A DNA stretch of 64,000 nucleotides from a bacterium (GCA_905221205.1 CAJNCG010000002.1:186001-250000), one strand, 5' to 3'. Shown: positions 17,084-26,678, counted from the stretch's first letter. Notes: a model not told the origin generated them from the sequence alone. Program-made: numbers and translations.

Positions 17084-18130
17084 TTACTGTTTGGATTGGA
17101 TATCTGTAAAGACTTCGTTGTATTTCTTAACGATATCTGATTTATTCTTGATGACATAATCATAATCTTCAGTGAGTGTTTTGATTTTGTCAATTGGTTT
17201 CATATTTTCGCTTGTTTTAGCATTTTTACGAACAGGACGGTTAGTAGTGGTTGTACCAAGTGTATCTTGTACTTCTTGAGAGATAATAAAATCGATAAAT
17301 TTCTTGGCATTTTCCATATTTTTCGCTTTTTTAACGATAGCAGCACTAGCAGGTAGGAAGACTGTTCCTTCTTTTGGATAGACTACCTTAATGTTAGCTC
17401 CGTCATTTAAGAGTTTAACTGCTGGATCTTCATAAGAGAGACCAACAGCCATTTCTCCGTCAGCAACTGCTTTATAGACACCAGATGAACTTGAACCGAT
17501 TTTACCATCAATAAGTGTGAAGAGATCTTTTACATAAGACCAAGCTTTATCGTCTTTGTAACCACCTTGAGATTGTAGCATATTTGTTAATTGAGCAAAG
17601 GCGCTAGAAGAGTTTGCTGGGTCAGCAGTTGCGATTTTTCCTTTTAGTTCAGGTTTGAGAAGGTCGCTATATCCTTCGATGTTCATGCCTTTCGTTAAAT
17701 CAGGATTGACGATTAAAACACTACCATCTAGTGTATAAGGAGTAGAGTAGCCAGTTGTGTTTTGATATTCTTTGATAACATTATCATTTTCTTTTGAAGT
17801 ATAGTTTTCAAAGAGTTCTCCGTGAGTAGCATATTGTGTATAAGAACCACCAAAGATAACATCGGCTACAGGAGCTTCTTTTTCTGACTCTAGTTTTTTG
17901 AAAAGTTCTCCAGTACCAGCTTGAATCAGTTCTACTTTGATACCATATTTTTCTTCAAAGGCAGGAATAGTTGCTCCGATTAAGCCCTCTGAGTTTGGTG
18001 AATAAACGACTAGCGAACCGCCGTCTCCTTTATCAGATGAACCGCCATCGGCAGATTCATTAGAAGAACAAGCAGCAAGACCAAAAAGAGCTAGTCCGCA
18101 AGCAGCATAATACATCCATTTCTTTTTCAT
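17084..18130 (-). CDS. substrate-binding lipoprotein 2 (AfuA/FbpA-type)
   Basis: A 348-aa extracellular binding protein. The lipoprotein signal is MKKKWMYY... with lipobox LAAC (Cys at about 21), then a serine/glycine linker and a SBP_bac_6-type fold starting LVVYSPNSEGL. The iron-ligand Tyr-Tyr pair of classic FbpA is not visible in the corresponding C-lobe region (GVYKAVADGEMAVGLSYEDPA). GGAGGTATCC precedes the ATG. It is a close tandem paralogue of the gene at 18292-19332. A probable CcpA site lies upstream. Confidence 0.88.
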   Translation of the reverse strand: MKKKWMYYAACGLALFGLAACSSNESADGGSSDKGDGGSLVVYSPNSEGLIGATIPAFEEKYGIKVELIQAGTGELFKKLESEKEAPVADVIFGGSYTQYATHGELFENYTSKENDNVIKEYQNTTGYSTPYTLDGSVLIVNPDLTKGMNIEGYSDLLKPELKGKIATADPANSSSAFAQLTNMLQSQGGYKDDKAWSYVKDLFTLIDGKIGSSSSGVYKAVADGEMAVGLSYEDPAVKLLNDGANIKVVYPKEGTVFLPASAAIVKKAKNMENAKKFIDFIISQEVQDTLGTTTTNRPVRKNAKTSENMKPIDKIKTLTEDYDYVIKNKSDIVKKYNEVFTDIQSKQ

Positions 18131-18175
18131 GATGGATACCTCCGTTGTGTTATTTAAGTTTATTGTAAAACAATG

Positions 18176-18189
18176 TAAGCGTTTTTAAA
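18176..18189. promoter_or_regulatory. putative cre (CcpA) site
   Basis: TGTAAGCGTTTTTA matches 13 of 14 positions of the cre consensus (TGWAANCGNTWNCW), about 45-60 bases upstream of the second binding-protein gene. It lies just upstream of a TACAAT -10-like hexamer on the minus strand. This suggests carbon catabolite control of the importer. Confidence 0.6.
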
Positions 18190-18291
18190 ACCGATAATTC
18201 TATTCTATTAGAGTAAAATTCTCTACAAAAACGGAAGTAATCTTTTGATTTTATAGTAGGGTTTGACAGTTAATCATTGGAAAGTCAAATG

Positions 18292-19332
18292 TTATTTTTT
18301 AGATTGGATATCTGTAAAAATATCATTGTACTTTTTAAGAATGGCGGATTTGTTTTTAATGACATAATCTGAATCTTCAGTGGCAATATTGATTTCTGTC
18401 ATAGCTTTCATATTTTTATTGGTTTTAGCATTTTTACGAATGGGTCTGATTGTTGTTTCAGTTCCTAGCTTATCTTGGATTTCTTGAGAAAGGAGGAAGT
18501 CGATAAATTTCTTGGCGTTTTCCATGTGTTTGGCGTTTTTAACGATAGCTGCGTTACCAGGTAAAAAGACGGTTCCTTCTTTTGGATAGATGACTTTTAC
18601 ATCAACCCCATCATTTAAGAGTTTTAAGGCAGGATCTTCATAGGTGAGTCCTACGGCCATTTCTCCATCGGCGACAGCTTTGTAAACATTTGAAGAGCTA
18701 GATGCAATCTTTCCATCTACTAGGGTAAAGAGATTTTTCACATAGGTCCAAGCTTGTTCATTTTCATATCCACCTTGATCGACAAGCATGTTTGTTAATT
18801 GAGCAAAAGCGCTAGAAGCATTACTTGGATCAGCAGTAGCGATTTTTCCTTTTAATTTAGGATTGAGTAAATCATTGTAGCCTTCAATTTTAATATCTTT
18901 TGTAAGAGCTGAATTGGCAATGATGACACTGACATCAAGTGTATAAGGAGTGTAGAATCCGGTTTTATTTTGATATTCAGGGATTATCTGGTCGTTCTCT
19001 TGAGAAATATAAGGTTCAAAAAGATTTTCGTTAGAAGAGAAGAGGGCGTAGGAGCCTCCGAAAATGACATCGGCTACAGGAGATTCTTTTTCAGCCTCAG
19101 CTTTTTTGAACAATTCACCAGTGCTGGCTTGTACTAAGTCAACCTTAATACCATATTTTTCTTCGAAGGCTGGGATTGTTTCTTCGATAAGGTCTTCAGG
19201 GTTAGGCGAGTAGACAACCAAAGTGTTATCTGAATCTTTTTCAGCGCTAGTTTCCGCTTCTATAGGTGAAGAACATCCTGATAAAGAAAGGAATATCCAG
19301 CCACAAGAGAGAAAGAATAGTATTTTTTTCAT
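18292..19332 (-). CDS. substrate-binding lipoprotein 1 (AfuA/FbpA-type), tandem paralogue
   Basis: 346 aa from the ATG at 19332 (MKKILFFLSCGWIF), chosen because AAGGAGAT is correctly spaced; the frame extends 8 codons further upstream. The lipobox is LSGC (Cys about 20). The fold and motifs match the neighbouring paralogue almost throughout (VVYSPNPEDL, FEEKYGIKV, SSNVYKAVADGEMAVGL). It also lacks an obvious Tyr-Tyr iron dyad. A 160-base spacer separates the two copies. The pair probably arose by tandem duplication, giving one importer two receptors. Confidence 0.88.
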   Translation of the reverse strand: MKKILFFLSCGWIFLSLSGCSSPIEAETSAEKDSDNTLVVYSPNPEDLIEETIPAFEEKYGIKVDLVQASTGELFKKAEAEKESPVADVIFGGSYALFSSNENLFEPYISQENDQIIPEYQNKTGFYTPYTLDVSVIIANSALTKDIKIEGYNDLLNPKLKGKIATADPSNASSAFAQLTNMLVDQGGYENEQAWTYVKNLFTLVDGKIASSSSNVYKAVADGEMAVGLTYEDPALKLLNDGVDVKVIYPKEGTVFLPGNAAIVKNAKHMENAKKFIDFLLSQEIQDKLGTETTIRPIRKNAKTNKNMKAMTEINIATEDSDYVIKNKSAILKKYNDIFTDIQSKK

Positions 19333-19500
19333 AAGTATCTCCTTTTTTACGAACATTTTCTCTACCTAGATTGTTAATGTTTTTAAATTGTAGAGTTCTA
19401 CAGGATATAATAAAAACCTTAAAGAAATCTAAAACGGGAAATAGAAAATGGGTGTCTCGAGCAAGGATGGGTAAACTGTAGCTGAGATTTCGATGGTAAA

Positions 19501-19580
19501 CCTCTTCAAAGCACGTCATTTTATCTGCAATCTCAAAGCTATGATTTGAACAGCTTGTAACTAGTTTCCTAGTTTGCTCT
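19501..19580 (-). repeat. degenerate BOX element
   Basis: CCTCTTCAAAGCACGTCA..., ATCTGCAATCTCAAAGC and CTAGTTTCCTAGTTTGCTCT follow the order of a BOX element with scattered substitutions, and the terminal ATACTC-type ends are no longer intact. It lies between the binding-protein operon and the response regulator. The rest of the 19333-19633 gap shows no gene. Confidence 0.65.
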
Positions 19581-19633
19581 AGTACTCTAGTATAAGTACA
19601 AAATAAAAAGATTGCTAGAGTTGAGCAATCCTT

Positions 19634-20410
19634 TTATATCAATAGTTTTTTATCCATAAGTTTTAATTCTTTTGGAGAAATATGGAGATACTTTTTAAAA
19701 ACTTTGGCAAAATATTTATAGTCTGAAAATCCAACTTGTTCAGAGATATCGCTTAAGGGAGAATTAGGGGACTCAGCCATTTTATCTATAGCTTGCTTGA
19801 GGCGGTAGCGTAAGATATATTCATTTAGCGTCATTGGAAAGTCTTCTTTGATAACCTTGTATAGATAACTTTCGCTATACCCTAGATTCTCTGCAATGGT
19901 AGAAATGGTAAAGTGCATGCAGTAGTGTTGATGCACAAATTCCAGAATTTGCTGAATGATTTGGTTTTGTGTATCGACTTGTTGGATAGAGGTGAGTAAA
20001 GTTTGATATTCTTCTAAAAAAGGAGTTTCTTGATAAGTGTTAGCTTGTAATCTCAAAACAATTTTTTGAAGACATTCTGTCAATTCCTTGGTATCAATTG
20101 GTTTGGATAGAAAATCAACTGCCCCATATTGCATGGCTTTTTTGGCATTTTGAAAATCGTTATAACCTGATAAGATAACTTTTTCATAGGAGAGAGTACG
20201 AGTGGCTTCGAACATCATGAAAGCATCCATAATTGGCATGGTGATGTCTGTTAAGACAATATGAGGTTCTTTTTCTTGGATGAGTTTCATTCCCTCTTGA
20301 CCGTGACTGGCAGTTCCTACGACTTGGATACCTAAGGCAGCGTAGTCTACGGCAATCTCTAGCCATTTTCGAATGAGGTGTTCATCTTCTACGATGATGA
20401 GCTTAAACAT
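19634..20410 (-). CDS. response regulator, receiver plus AraC-type domain (YesN-like)
   Basis: A 258-aa cytosolic regulator. The receiver domain at residues 1-120 has VEDE at 7-10, phosphoacceptor Asp55 in LTDITMP, and the conserved Lys in LSKP near 103. A C-terminal AraC helix-turn-helix pair (HFTISTIAENLGYSESYLYK and DISEQVGFSDYKYFAKVFKK) follows. Its start codon overlaps the end of the kinase gene by 8 bases. It is co-oriented with the importer operon downstream and is the likely activator of it. Confidence 0.92.
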   Translation of the reverse strand: MFKLIIVEDEHLIRKWLEIAVDYAALGIQVVGTASHGQEGMKLIQEKEPHIVLTDITMPIMDAFMMFEATRTLSYEKVILSGYNDFQNAKKAMQYGAVDFLSKPIDTKELTECLQKIVLRLQANTYQETPFLEEYQTLLTSIQQVDTQNQIIQQILEFVHQHYCMHFTISTIAENLGYSESYLYKVIKEDFPMTLNEYILRYRLKQAIDKMAESPNSPLSDISEQVGFSDYKYFAKVFKKYLHISPKELKLMDKKLLI

Positions 20411-22052
20411 GAGTTAGTCCTTTCGTTACAAATTTTACCCAAGTTTCTCCTTGGCGATTGACTCCTAAATCTAGCTGGACATCAGAAAAGAAATTGCTCA
20501 ATCGTTTGTAGCTGTTAACGATACCATGCTGGGTATGTGGGCTTTCTAAAGAGTCTAAAATAGCGAGTCTCTCTTGTTTTGTGAGCCCTCCAGCATTATC
20601 CTTGACCAAAAAAGTCAGAGAATCTACTTCCAAGGTAATGTGGATATCTATATGAAGATTAATACGGTATTGCATCCCATATTTTATAGCATTTTCTACT
20701 AGTGGAAGCAAGAAAAGCTTAGGGATAGGCTGATTGTCGACAGTTTCTGGACAGACAATATCATAAGAAAAGTGCTCAAAACGAATCTTATGGATTGTAA
20801 GGTAATCCTCTATAATCTTTAAATCCTGACAAATGGTTGTTTCTTTTTCTAAATCGGTGATACTGTAGCGAAGAATGCGCGTGAGATTTTGAATTAGGTC
20901 TTGTGTAAGAGCGGCATCCATTAAAGAAGTGATTTTAATCGTCTCAAGTGTATTGTAGAGAAAATGAGGATTGAACTGAGCTTCTAGCATTTTTCTTTCA
21001 AAAATCCACTTTTCTTTTTCTATGGTCAACATTTTCTGATGAAGTTGATCTAATTCGTACAACATATTGTTTATTTTTTCTGCCATAAACTCAAACTCAT
21101 CACCTGTTTGTAGAGAAAGCCTTTTTTCTGCTTGTTTAGGAATTTCTTGAAGTTGGTAAACCAAACTTTCAATAGGAACAGCATTGTGTGTGGCAATTTT
21201 ATGAGCAATTCGCCTTGCTTGCCAGAAGTAGAGGAAGAATATACATAAGGTGAGGACGGAGGCTAGGCCGAGTAAGCTAGGAATGGGAAAGAAGGATTGA
21301 AAAGTATAGATTGAAAAAATAGCACCGACTTTTTCTTTTTGAACAATAAGCGGTTCATTCGCATACCAGTGGGTGCGAGAGTGTAGGAGTTTTTCATCAA
21401 ATTTTTCAAGAGTGGAGCGAGTGAACTGATTTGTATTGTTAGAAAACATATTTCCAAAGCTATCGGTAATGATGTATTTGGAATTGATCATTGGGAAACT
21501 TGAGATGAAATCATTCTCATTTACGAAAGCAATAGTATAGGCCTTAACTCGTTGGTTTTGAAGTAGTGGTTTGATAAAGAGTGTGTAGTGTTGCTTGTCT
21601 GAAGAGAGTGCAATTTTTTCTGTCACTTTTTCTTGAGAAGGATTTTGAATGAGCAATTTTAGATAGTAGGGAGATAAAATACTTTCTTGATGATTTCGAT
21701 TGGTACTAAATAGTAATTCACCTGTATCACTTAGGATAATGAGGTCAGAACTAAGTTTTAATTTAGCTTTTGTCTCGTAAAATAAGCTAAAGACTTCTCG
21801 TTCTGTATGTTTACCATCCAAAAATCCAGGAATCATTTTATGGTTCATAGTAGTCAGGAGTTCATTATTTGCTTCTTTCATTTCTTGAACCTGTTTGACA
21901 ATCTGTCTCGTATCTTTGGAGAGTTGTTGCTTTTGTAAAAAATAGGAAAAACCAAAAAGTAAAATGAGTAGTAAAAGAGAGGTCATAAAGGCTGCGATAG
22001 AGCTTCTATGGAGAATTTCTTTTTGGAGAGATTTTTTAAAGGAATGAGACAT
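20403..22052 (-). CDS. sensor histidine kinase (YesM-like, His_kinase family)
   Basis: A 549-aa membrane kinase. Transmembrane segments are at about 18-39 and 257-278, with an extracytoplasmic sensor of about 215 residues between them. A short HAMP-like linker leads to the His_kinase domain with phosphoacceptor His363 in NPHFLYNTLE. The ATPase domain has an N-box (LPLVENAIKYG) and a G-box (DNAGG). It is paired by overlap with the AraC-type regulator. Kinases of this class commonly sense extracellular sugars or sugar phosphates together with a binding protein. Confidence 0.92.
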   Translation of the reverse strand: MSHSFKKSLQKEILHRSSIAAFMTSLLLLILLFGFSYFLQKQQLSKDTRQIVKQVQEMKEANNELLTTMNHKMIPGFLDGKHTEREVFSLFYETKAKLKLSSDLIILSDTGELLFSTNRNHQESILSPYYLKLLIQNPSQEKVTEKIALSSDKQHYTLFIKPLLQNQRVKAYTIAFVNENDFISSFPMINSKYIITDSFGNMFSNNTNQFTRSTLEKFDEKLLHSRTHWYANEPLIVQKEKVGAIFSIYTFQSFFPIPSLLGLASVLTLCIFFLYFWQARRIAHKIATHNAVPIESLVYQLQEIPKQAEKRLSLQTGDEFEFMAEKINNMLYELDQLHQKMLTIEKEKWIFERKMLEAQFNPHFLYNTLETIKITSLMDAALTQDLIQNLTRILRYSITDLEKETTICQDLKIIEDYLTIHKIRFEHFSYDIVCPETVDNQPIPKLFLLPLVENAIKYGMQYRINLHIDIHITLEVDSLTFLVKDNAGGLTKQERLAILDSLESPHTQHGIVNSYKRLSNFFSDVQLDLGVNRQGETWVKFVTKGLTHV

Positions 22053-22162
22053 CCGCTACCTCCTTGGAAGGGTTTTCTGTTATAAGTATAGCAGTTTAAA
22101 AATTCTAGAGCAAGGTAAAATAGAAAAGTATAGAATAGAACGAGACCAAATTCCCTCAAAAA

Positions 22163-22171
22163 TGGTATAAT
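22163..22171 (+). promoter_or_regulatory. extended -10 promoter of leuS
   Basis: TGGTATAAT (TG at 22163-22164, TATAAT at 22166-22171) lies 28 bases before the leuS start. The predicted leader is about 20 bases, too short for a T-box riboswitch. Confidence 0.65.
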
Positions 22172-22199
22172 AGTAACATCACAAAATTGGAGAGAGACC

Positions 22200-24701
22200 A
22201 TGAGTTTTTACAATCATAAAGAAATTGAGCCTAAGTGGCAGGGCTACTGGGCAGAACATCATACATTTAAGACAGGAACAGATACATCAAAACCGAAGTT
22301 TTATGCTCTCGATATGTTCCCTTATCCGTCAGGAGCGGGTCTGCACGTAGGACACCCAGAAGGTTATACTGCAACCGATATCCTCAGCCGTTACAAACGT
22401 GCGCAAGGCTACAATGTCCTTCACCCAATGGGTTGGGATGCTTTTGGCTTGCCTGCAGAGCAATACGCTATGGATACAGGTAATGATCCAGCAGAATTTA
22501 CAGCGGAAAACATTGCCAACTTCAAACGCCAAATCAATGCGCTTGGCTTCTCTTACGACTGGGATCGTGAAGTTAACACAACAGATCCAAACTACTACAA
22601 GTGGACTCAGTGGATTTTCACTAAACTTTACGAAAAAGGCTTGGCCTATGAAGCGGAAGTGCCAGTAAACTGGGTTGAGGAATTGGGAACAGCCATTGCC
22701 AACGAAGAAGTCCTTCCTGACGGAACTTCTGAGCGTGGAGGCTATCCCGTTGTCCGCAAACCAATGCGCCAATGGATGCTTAAAATCACTGCCTATGCAG
22801 AACGCTTGCTCAACGACTTGGATGAGTTGGATTGGCCAGAGTCTATCAAGGACATGCAACGCAACTGGATTGGTAAATCAACTGGTGCCAATGTAACCTT
22901 CAAAGTTAAGGGAACAGACAAGGAATTCACAGTCTTTACCACTCGTCCTGACACTCTTTTTGGTGCGACTTTCACTGTCTTGGCTCCTGAGCATGACTTG
23001 GTTGACGCTATCACAAGCCCAGAGCAAGCAGAGGCTGTAGCAGACTACAAACACCAAGCTAGTCTGAAATCAGATTTGGCTCGTACAGACCTTGCTAAGG
23101 AAAAAACAGGAGTTTGGACTGGTGCTTATGCCATCAACCCTGTAAACGGCAAGGAAATTCCAATCTGGATTGCGGACTATGTTCTTGCTAGTTATGGAAC
23201 AGGTGCTGTCATGGCTGTGCCTGCCCATGACCAGCGTGACTGGGAATTTGCCAACCAATTTGACCTTCCAATCGTAGAAGTACTTGAAGGTGGAAACGTA
23301 GCAGAAGCTGCCTATACAGAAGATGGACTTCATGTCAATTCAGACTTCCTAGATGGACTCAACAAAGAAGACGCTATTGCTAAGATTGTGGCTTGGTTGG
23401 AAGAAAAAGGATGTGGTCAGGAGAAAGTTACCTACCGTCTCCGTGACTGGCTCTTTAGCCGTCAACGTTACTGGGGTGAACCAATTCCAATCATTCATTG
23501 GGAAGATGGAACTTCAACAGCTGTCCCTGAAAATGAATTGCCACTTGTCTTGCCTGTAACCAAGGATATTCGCCCTTCAGGTACTGGTGAAAGTCCACTA
23601 GCTAACTTGACAGACTGGCTTGAAGTGACTCGTGAAGATGGTGTCAAGGGTCGTCGTGAAACAAATACTATGCCACAATGGGCTGGTTCAAGCTGGTACT
23701 ACCTTCGCTATATTGACCCACACAATACTGAGAAATTGGTTGATGAGGACCTCCTCAAACAATGGTTGCCAGTAGATATCTACGTGGGTGGTGCGGAACA
23801 TGCTGTACTTCACTTGCTTTACGCTCGCTTCTGGCACAAATTCCTCTATGACCTCGGTGTCGTTCCAACTAAGGAACCATTCCAAAAACTCTTTAACCAA
23901 GGAATGATTTTGGGAACAAGCTACCGTGACCATCGTGGTGCGCTTGTGGCGACTGACAAGGTCGAAAAACGTGACGGTTCTTTCTTCCATGTGGAAACAG
24001 GGGAAGAGTTGGAGCAAGCACCAGCCAAGATGTCTAAATCACTCAAGAATGTTGTTAACCCAGACGACGTAGTGGAACAATATGGTGCTGATACCCTTCG
24101 TGTCTATGAAATGTTCATGGGACCACTCGATGCTTCTATCGCTTGGTCAGAAGAAGGTCTGGAAGGAAGCCGTAAGTTCCTCGACCGTGTTTACCGTTTG
24201 ATTACAAGCAAGGAAATTGTTGCGGAAAACAATGGCGCTCTTGACAAGGTTTATAACGAAACCGTTAAAGCTGTCACAGAACAAATCGAGTCTATGAAAT
24301 TCAACACAGCTATTGCCCAACTTATGGTCTTTGTCAATGCGGCTAACAAGGAAGATAAACTCTATGTGGACTACGCTAAAGGTTTTATCCAATTGATTGC
24401 CCCATTTGCACCTCACTTGGCAGAAGAACTCTGGCAAACTGTTGCAGCAACAGGAGAATCTATCTCTTATGTAGCTTGGCCAACATGGGACGAAAGCAAA
24501 TTGGTTGAAGACGAAATCGAAATCGTCGTTCAAATCAAAGGTAAAGTCCGCGCCAAACTTATGGTCGCTAAAGATCTATCACGCGAAGAATTGCAAGAAA
24601 TTGCTTTCGCTGACGAAAAAGTCAAAGCAGAGATTGACGGTAAGGAAATCGTGAAAGTGATTAGTGTACCTAACAAACTCGTTAATATCGTCGTTAAATA
24701 A
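22200..24701 (+). CDS. leuS: leucyl-tRNA synthetase
   Basis: Charges tRNA-Leu. The 833-aa class I enzyme has the HIGH-type motif HVGHPEG near residue 49, a CP1 editing domain, and the KMSKS loop ([10 protein letters not shown] near 612). Length and layout are typical for Firmicutes. GGAGAGAGACC is the ribosome binding site. A diverged duplicate of its last eleven codons lies 50 bases downstream, across a palindrome. Confidence 0.98.
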   Translation: MSFYNHKEIEPKWQGYWAEHHTFKTGTDTSKPKFYALDMFPYPSGAGLHVGHPEGYTATDILSRYKRAQGYNVLHPMGWDAFGLPAEQYAMDTGNDPAEFTAENIANFKRQINALGFSYDWDREVNTTDPNYYKWTQWIFTKLYEKGLAYEAEVPVNWVEELGTAIANEEVLPDGTSERGGYPVVRKPMRQWMLKITAYAERLLNDLDELDWPESIKDMQRNWIGKSTGANVTFKVKGTDKEFTVFTTRPDTLFGATFTVLAPEHDLVDAITSPEQAEAVADYKHQASLKSDLARTDLAKEKTGVWTGAYAINPVNGKEIPIWIADYVLASYGTGAVMAVPAHDQRDWEFANQFDLPIVEVLEGGNVAEAAYTEDGLHVNSDFLDGLNKEDAIAKIVAWLEEKGCGQEKVTYRLRDWLFSRQRYWGEPIPIIHWEDGTSTAVPENELPLVLPVTKDIRPSGTGESPLANLTDWLEVTREDGVKGRRETNTMPQWAGSSWYYLRYIDPHNTEKLVDEDLLKQWLPVDIYVGGAEHAVLHLLYARFWHKFLYDLGVVPTKEPFQKLFNQGMILGTSYRDHRGALVATDKVEKRDGSFFHVETGEELEQAPAKMSKSLKNVVNPDDVVEQYGADTLRVYEMFMGPLDASIAWSEEGLEGSRKFLDRVYRLITSKEIVAENNGALDKVYNETVKAVTEQIESMKFNTAIAQLMVFVNAANKEDKLYVDYAKGFIQLIAPFAPHLAEELWQTVAATGESISYVAWPTWDESKLVEDEIEIVVQIKGKVRAKLMVAKDLSREELQEIAFADEKVKAEIDGKEIVKVISVPNKLVNIVVK

Positions 24702-24726
24702 CGAGTTTATAGCTATATCTGCCACC

Positions 24727-24753
24727 TTCAATAGTCCACTGGACTATTGAAGC
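24727..24753. repeat. 27-bp palindrome after leuS
   Basis: CTTCAATAGTCCA pairs perfectly with TGGACTATTGAAG around one central C. Such a near-perfect inverted repeat without a T-tract looks like a small mobile or repeat unit rather than a terminator. It separates leuS from its duplicated tail. Confidence 0.6.
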
Positions 24754-24785
24754 CAACTAAATTGGTTAATATTGTTGTGAAATAA
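24753..24785 (+). pseudogene. remnant of a second leuS 3' end
   Basis: Reads [10 protein letters not shown]-stop, compared with [10 protein letters not shown]-stop at the true end of leuS. Most differences are at third codon positions, so this is a homologous but diverged allele tail, not a fresh duplication. It is most simply a recombination scar. Confidence 0.75.
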
Positions 24786-24791
24786 GATAGG

Positions 24792-24823
24792 AATCCTTCA
24801 GAGTAGAATCTGGGGGATTTTTT
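24792..24823 (+). terminator. leuS terminator
   Basis: AATCCTTCAGA (24792-24802) pairs with TCTGGGGGATT (24809-24819), with two G-U pairs, followed by TTTT. It lies beyond the duplicated leuS tail, so it is the original transcript end. Confidence 0.75.
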
Positions 24824-24856
24824 GAATGAAAAATATAATTCTGTTTCCATCATCTC

Positions 24857-24885
24857 ACCACTTAACATCTCATTTTAACCACTTA
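24857..24885 (+). promoter_or_regulatory. direct repeats, probable LytTR-regulator binding site
   Basis: ACCACTTA occurs at 24857-24864 and again at 24878-24885, exactly 21 bases apart, each followed by a TCTCA-like stretch. LytTR regulators (for example ComE, HdrR, BrsR) bind pairs of direct repeats two helical turns apart. The repeats lie upstream of a weak promoter (TAAACT at 24920-24925) of an operon that encodes its own LytTR protein. Confidence 0.55.
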
Positions 24886-24951
24886 TCTCAAAAGTCGATT
24901 TTTCTTTCATTCTTTTTGTTAAACTAGTGAGGTAAAGAGGAGGAAATAAAT

Positions 24952-25818
24952 ATGATTTTACAAGCTAAACATTTGACTAAACGGTACGGCGATCATATGG
25001 CTGTTGACGATATTCAGTTAGAGTTTGAAAAAGGGAGTTTTAATGCTATTTTGGGACCCAATGGTGCAGGAAAATCAACCACTATTTTCATGTTAATAGG
25101 TTTAAAAAAGCCGACACAAGGTCAGATTCGATATGCGCCAAATACGAAAATCGGAGTTGTTTTTCAAGCTAGTGTACTAGATGAGATGTTGACAGTTAGG
25201 GAAAATCTCACGATTCGCGCGCAACAGTATAAGGAGATTGCAGCGAGTCGTGTGGATGATTTGATCCATCAACTGGGCTTGACTGCTTTCCAGAAACAAC
25301 TATATGGGACTTTATCAGGTGGGCAAAAACGTCGGGTTGATATTGCGCGTGCTCTTCTTTCGCAACCAGATATCCTTTTCTTGGATGAACCAACGATAGG
25401 TCTTGATATTCAAACTCGCAAATCAATCTGGGATCTTCTGTATCGACTACAAAAGGATGGAGGAATGACTATTATCTTAACGACACATTATCTGGATGAA
25501 GCGGATGAAGCGGATCAGATTTATATCGTTGATCATGGGAAAGTGATTGCGCAAGGTTCTGCGACTAAGATTAAAAGTCAGTATGCATCTAATATCCTAA
25601 AAATTCGTTTTAAAGAAATAACCGATTTAGAAAAATTGCTACGGACTGGAATGGTAGTAGAGAAAGAAAATAAGTTGGAATATCTTTTTTATCCAAGAAC
25701 GTCACTGGAAGCTATTGAATATTTGGCAAAAGTTCGAGAAGAAATTGATTATTTTGAGTTTCGCCCAGGTACCATGGATGATGCCTTTATTGCACTTACA
25801 GGAAGAGAGGTTCGCTAA
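24952..25818 (+). CDS. ABC-2-type exporter ATP-binding protein
   Basis: A 288-aa ATPase. Walker A GPNGAGKST near 36-44, signature LSGGQKRR near 123, Walker B ILFLDEPTIGLD, switch His in LTTHYLDEADEA. A C-terminal extension of about 80 residues is typical of drug/bacteriocin exporters. AGAGGAGGAAAT precedes the ATG. The stop codon overlaps the permease start by one base (TAATG). Confidence 0.9.
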   Translation: MILQAKHLTKRYGDHMAVDDIQLEFEKGSFNAILGPNGAGKSTTIFMLIGLKKPTQGQIRYAPNTKIGVVFQASVLDEMLTVRENLTIRAQQYKEIAASRVDDLIHQLGLTAFQKQLYGTLSGGQKRRVDIARALLSQPDILFLDEPTIGLDIQTRKSIWDLLYRLQKDGGMTIILTTHYLDEADEADQIYIVDHGKVIAQGSATKIKSQYASNILKIRFKEITDLEKLLRTGMVVEKENKLEYLFYPRTSLEAIEYLAKVREEIDYFEFRPGTMDDAFIALTGREVR

Positions 25819-26660
25819 TGTTAGCTTTATTGAAACGGAATTTTATCTTATATTTTCGTAATCGTTCAGGAGTATTTTTCTCATTATTGGGGGCATTGAT
25901 TTCCTTCCTGCTTTATATCATTTTTTTGCAGAAGAACTTGACGGATGCTTGGACCCAACTCCCTGATAATACGAAGCTTTTAAATAACTGGCTGATGGGT
26001 GGGACCTTGGCTGTGACTGGGATTACAACCAGTTTTACGGCTCTTACACAAATGGTACAGGATCGTGAAAATCAAGTAGATCAAGATCTTTTCTTGACAG
26101 ATTTAGGTAGCTGGGGCTTACAGGTGTCCTATTTAATCAGCAGTATTATCATTTCTTTTGTCATGCAGGTGTTTATGTTTGCTGTTATGAGCCTTTATTT
26201 TAGAGAAAGTCTAGTTATCAGTTATTTACCGGAAATTACTTTGATTATGCTGTTAAGCAGTCTGCTTTCAAGTGTGGTAAATATTCTTTTGATTTACCGT
26301 TTTCAATCTGTAGATAGTCTTGGCAAACTGGCAACTATAGTGGGGACTGCTTCTGGATTTTTGGTAGGAACTTATATTCCCATTGGAGTATTACCTGATT
26401 TTGCACAAATTATCATGAAGTGTACCCCTGCAACTTATATTGCTTCTCTCTATCGACAAATTTTAATGAAAGAGCGGTTAGAAACTGCATTTACAGGAAA
26501 TAGCAGTCTGTTACAGGAATTTCAAGAAAAAATGGGAATTCAAATCAACTGGCAAGAACTATTGACAAAGGAAGAGACATACTTTATAGTGGTTATTATC
26601 AGTCTTGTCGCTATTCTTCTTTGGCTTTTATTTGTTAAAGTGTTTAGCAAGAGAAAATAA
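25818..26660 (+). CDS. ABC-2-type exporter permease
   Basis: A 280-aa integral membrane protein of the ABC-2 family. There are six hydrophobic segments: one near residues 20-38, four between about 95 and 205, and one near 255-273. It pairs with the ATPase immediately upstream, with which it is translationally coupled. The substrate is unknown; relatives export antimicrobial peptides or lipids. Confidence 0.88.
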   Translation: MLALLKRNFILYFRNRSGVFFSLLGALISFLLYIIFLQKNLTDAWTQLPDNTKLLNNWLMGGTLAVTGITTSFTALTQMVQDRENQVDQDLFLTDLGSWGLQVSYLISSIIISFVMQVFMFAVMSLYFRESLVISYLPEITLIMLLSSLLSSVVNILLIYRFQSVDSLGKLATIVGTASGFLVGTYIPIGVLPDFAQIIMKCTPATYIASLYRQILMKERLETAFTGNSSLLQEFQEKMGIQINWQELLTKEETYFIVVIISLVAILLWLLFVKVFSKRK

Positions 26661-26678
26661 AGGTATATTGGAGAGAAA

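Noticed and set aside
22140-22199. T-box riboswitch before leuS
   Set aside because: The promoter is only about 20 bases from the ribosome binding site, leaving no room for a T-box; proS likewise lacks one.
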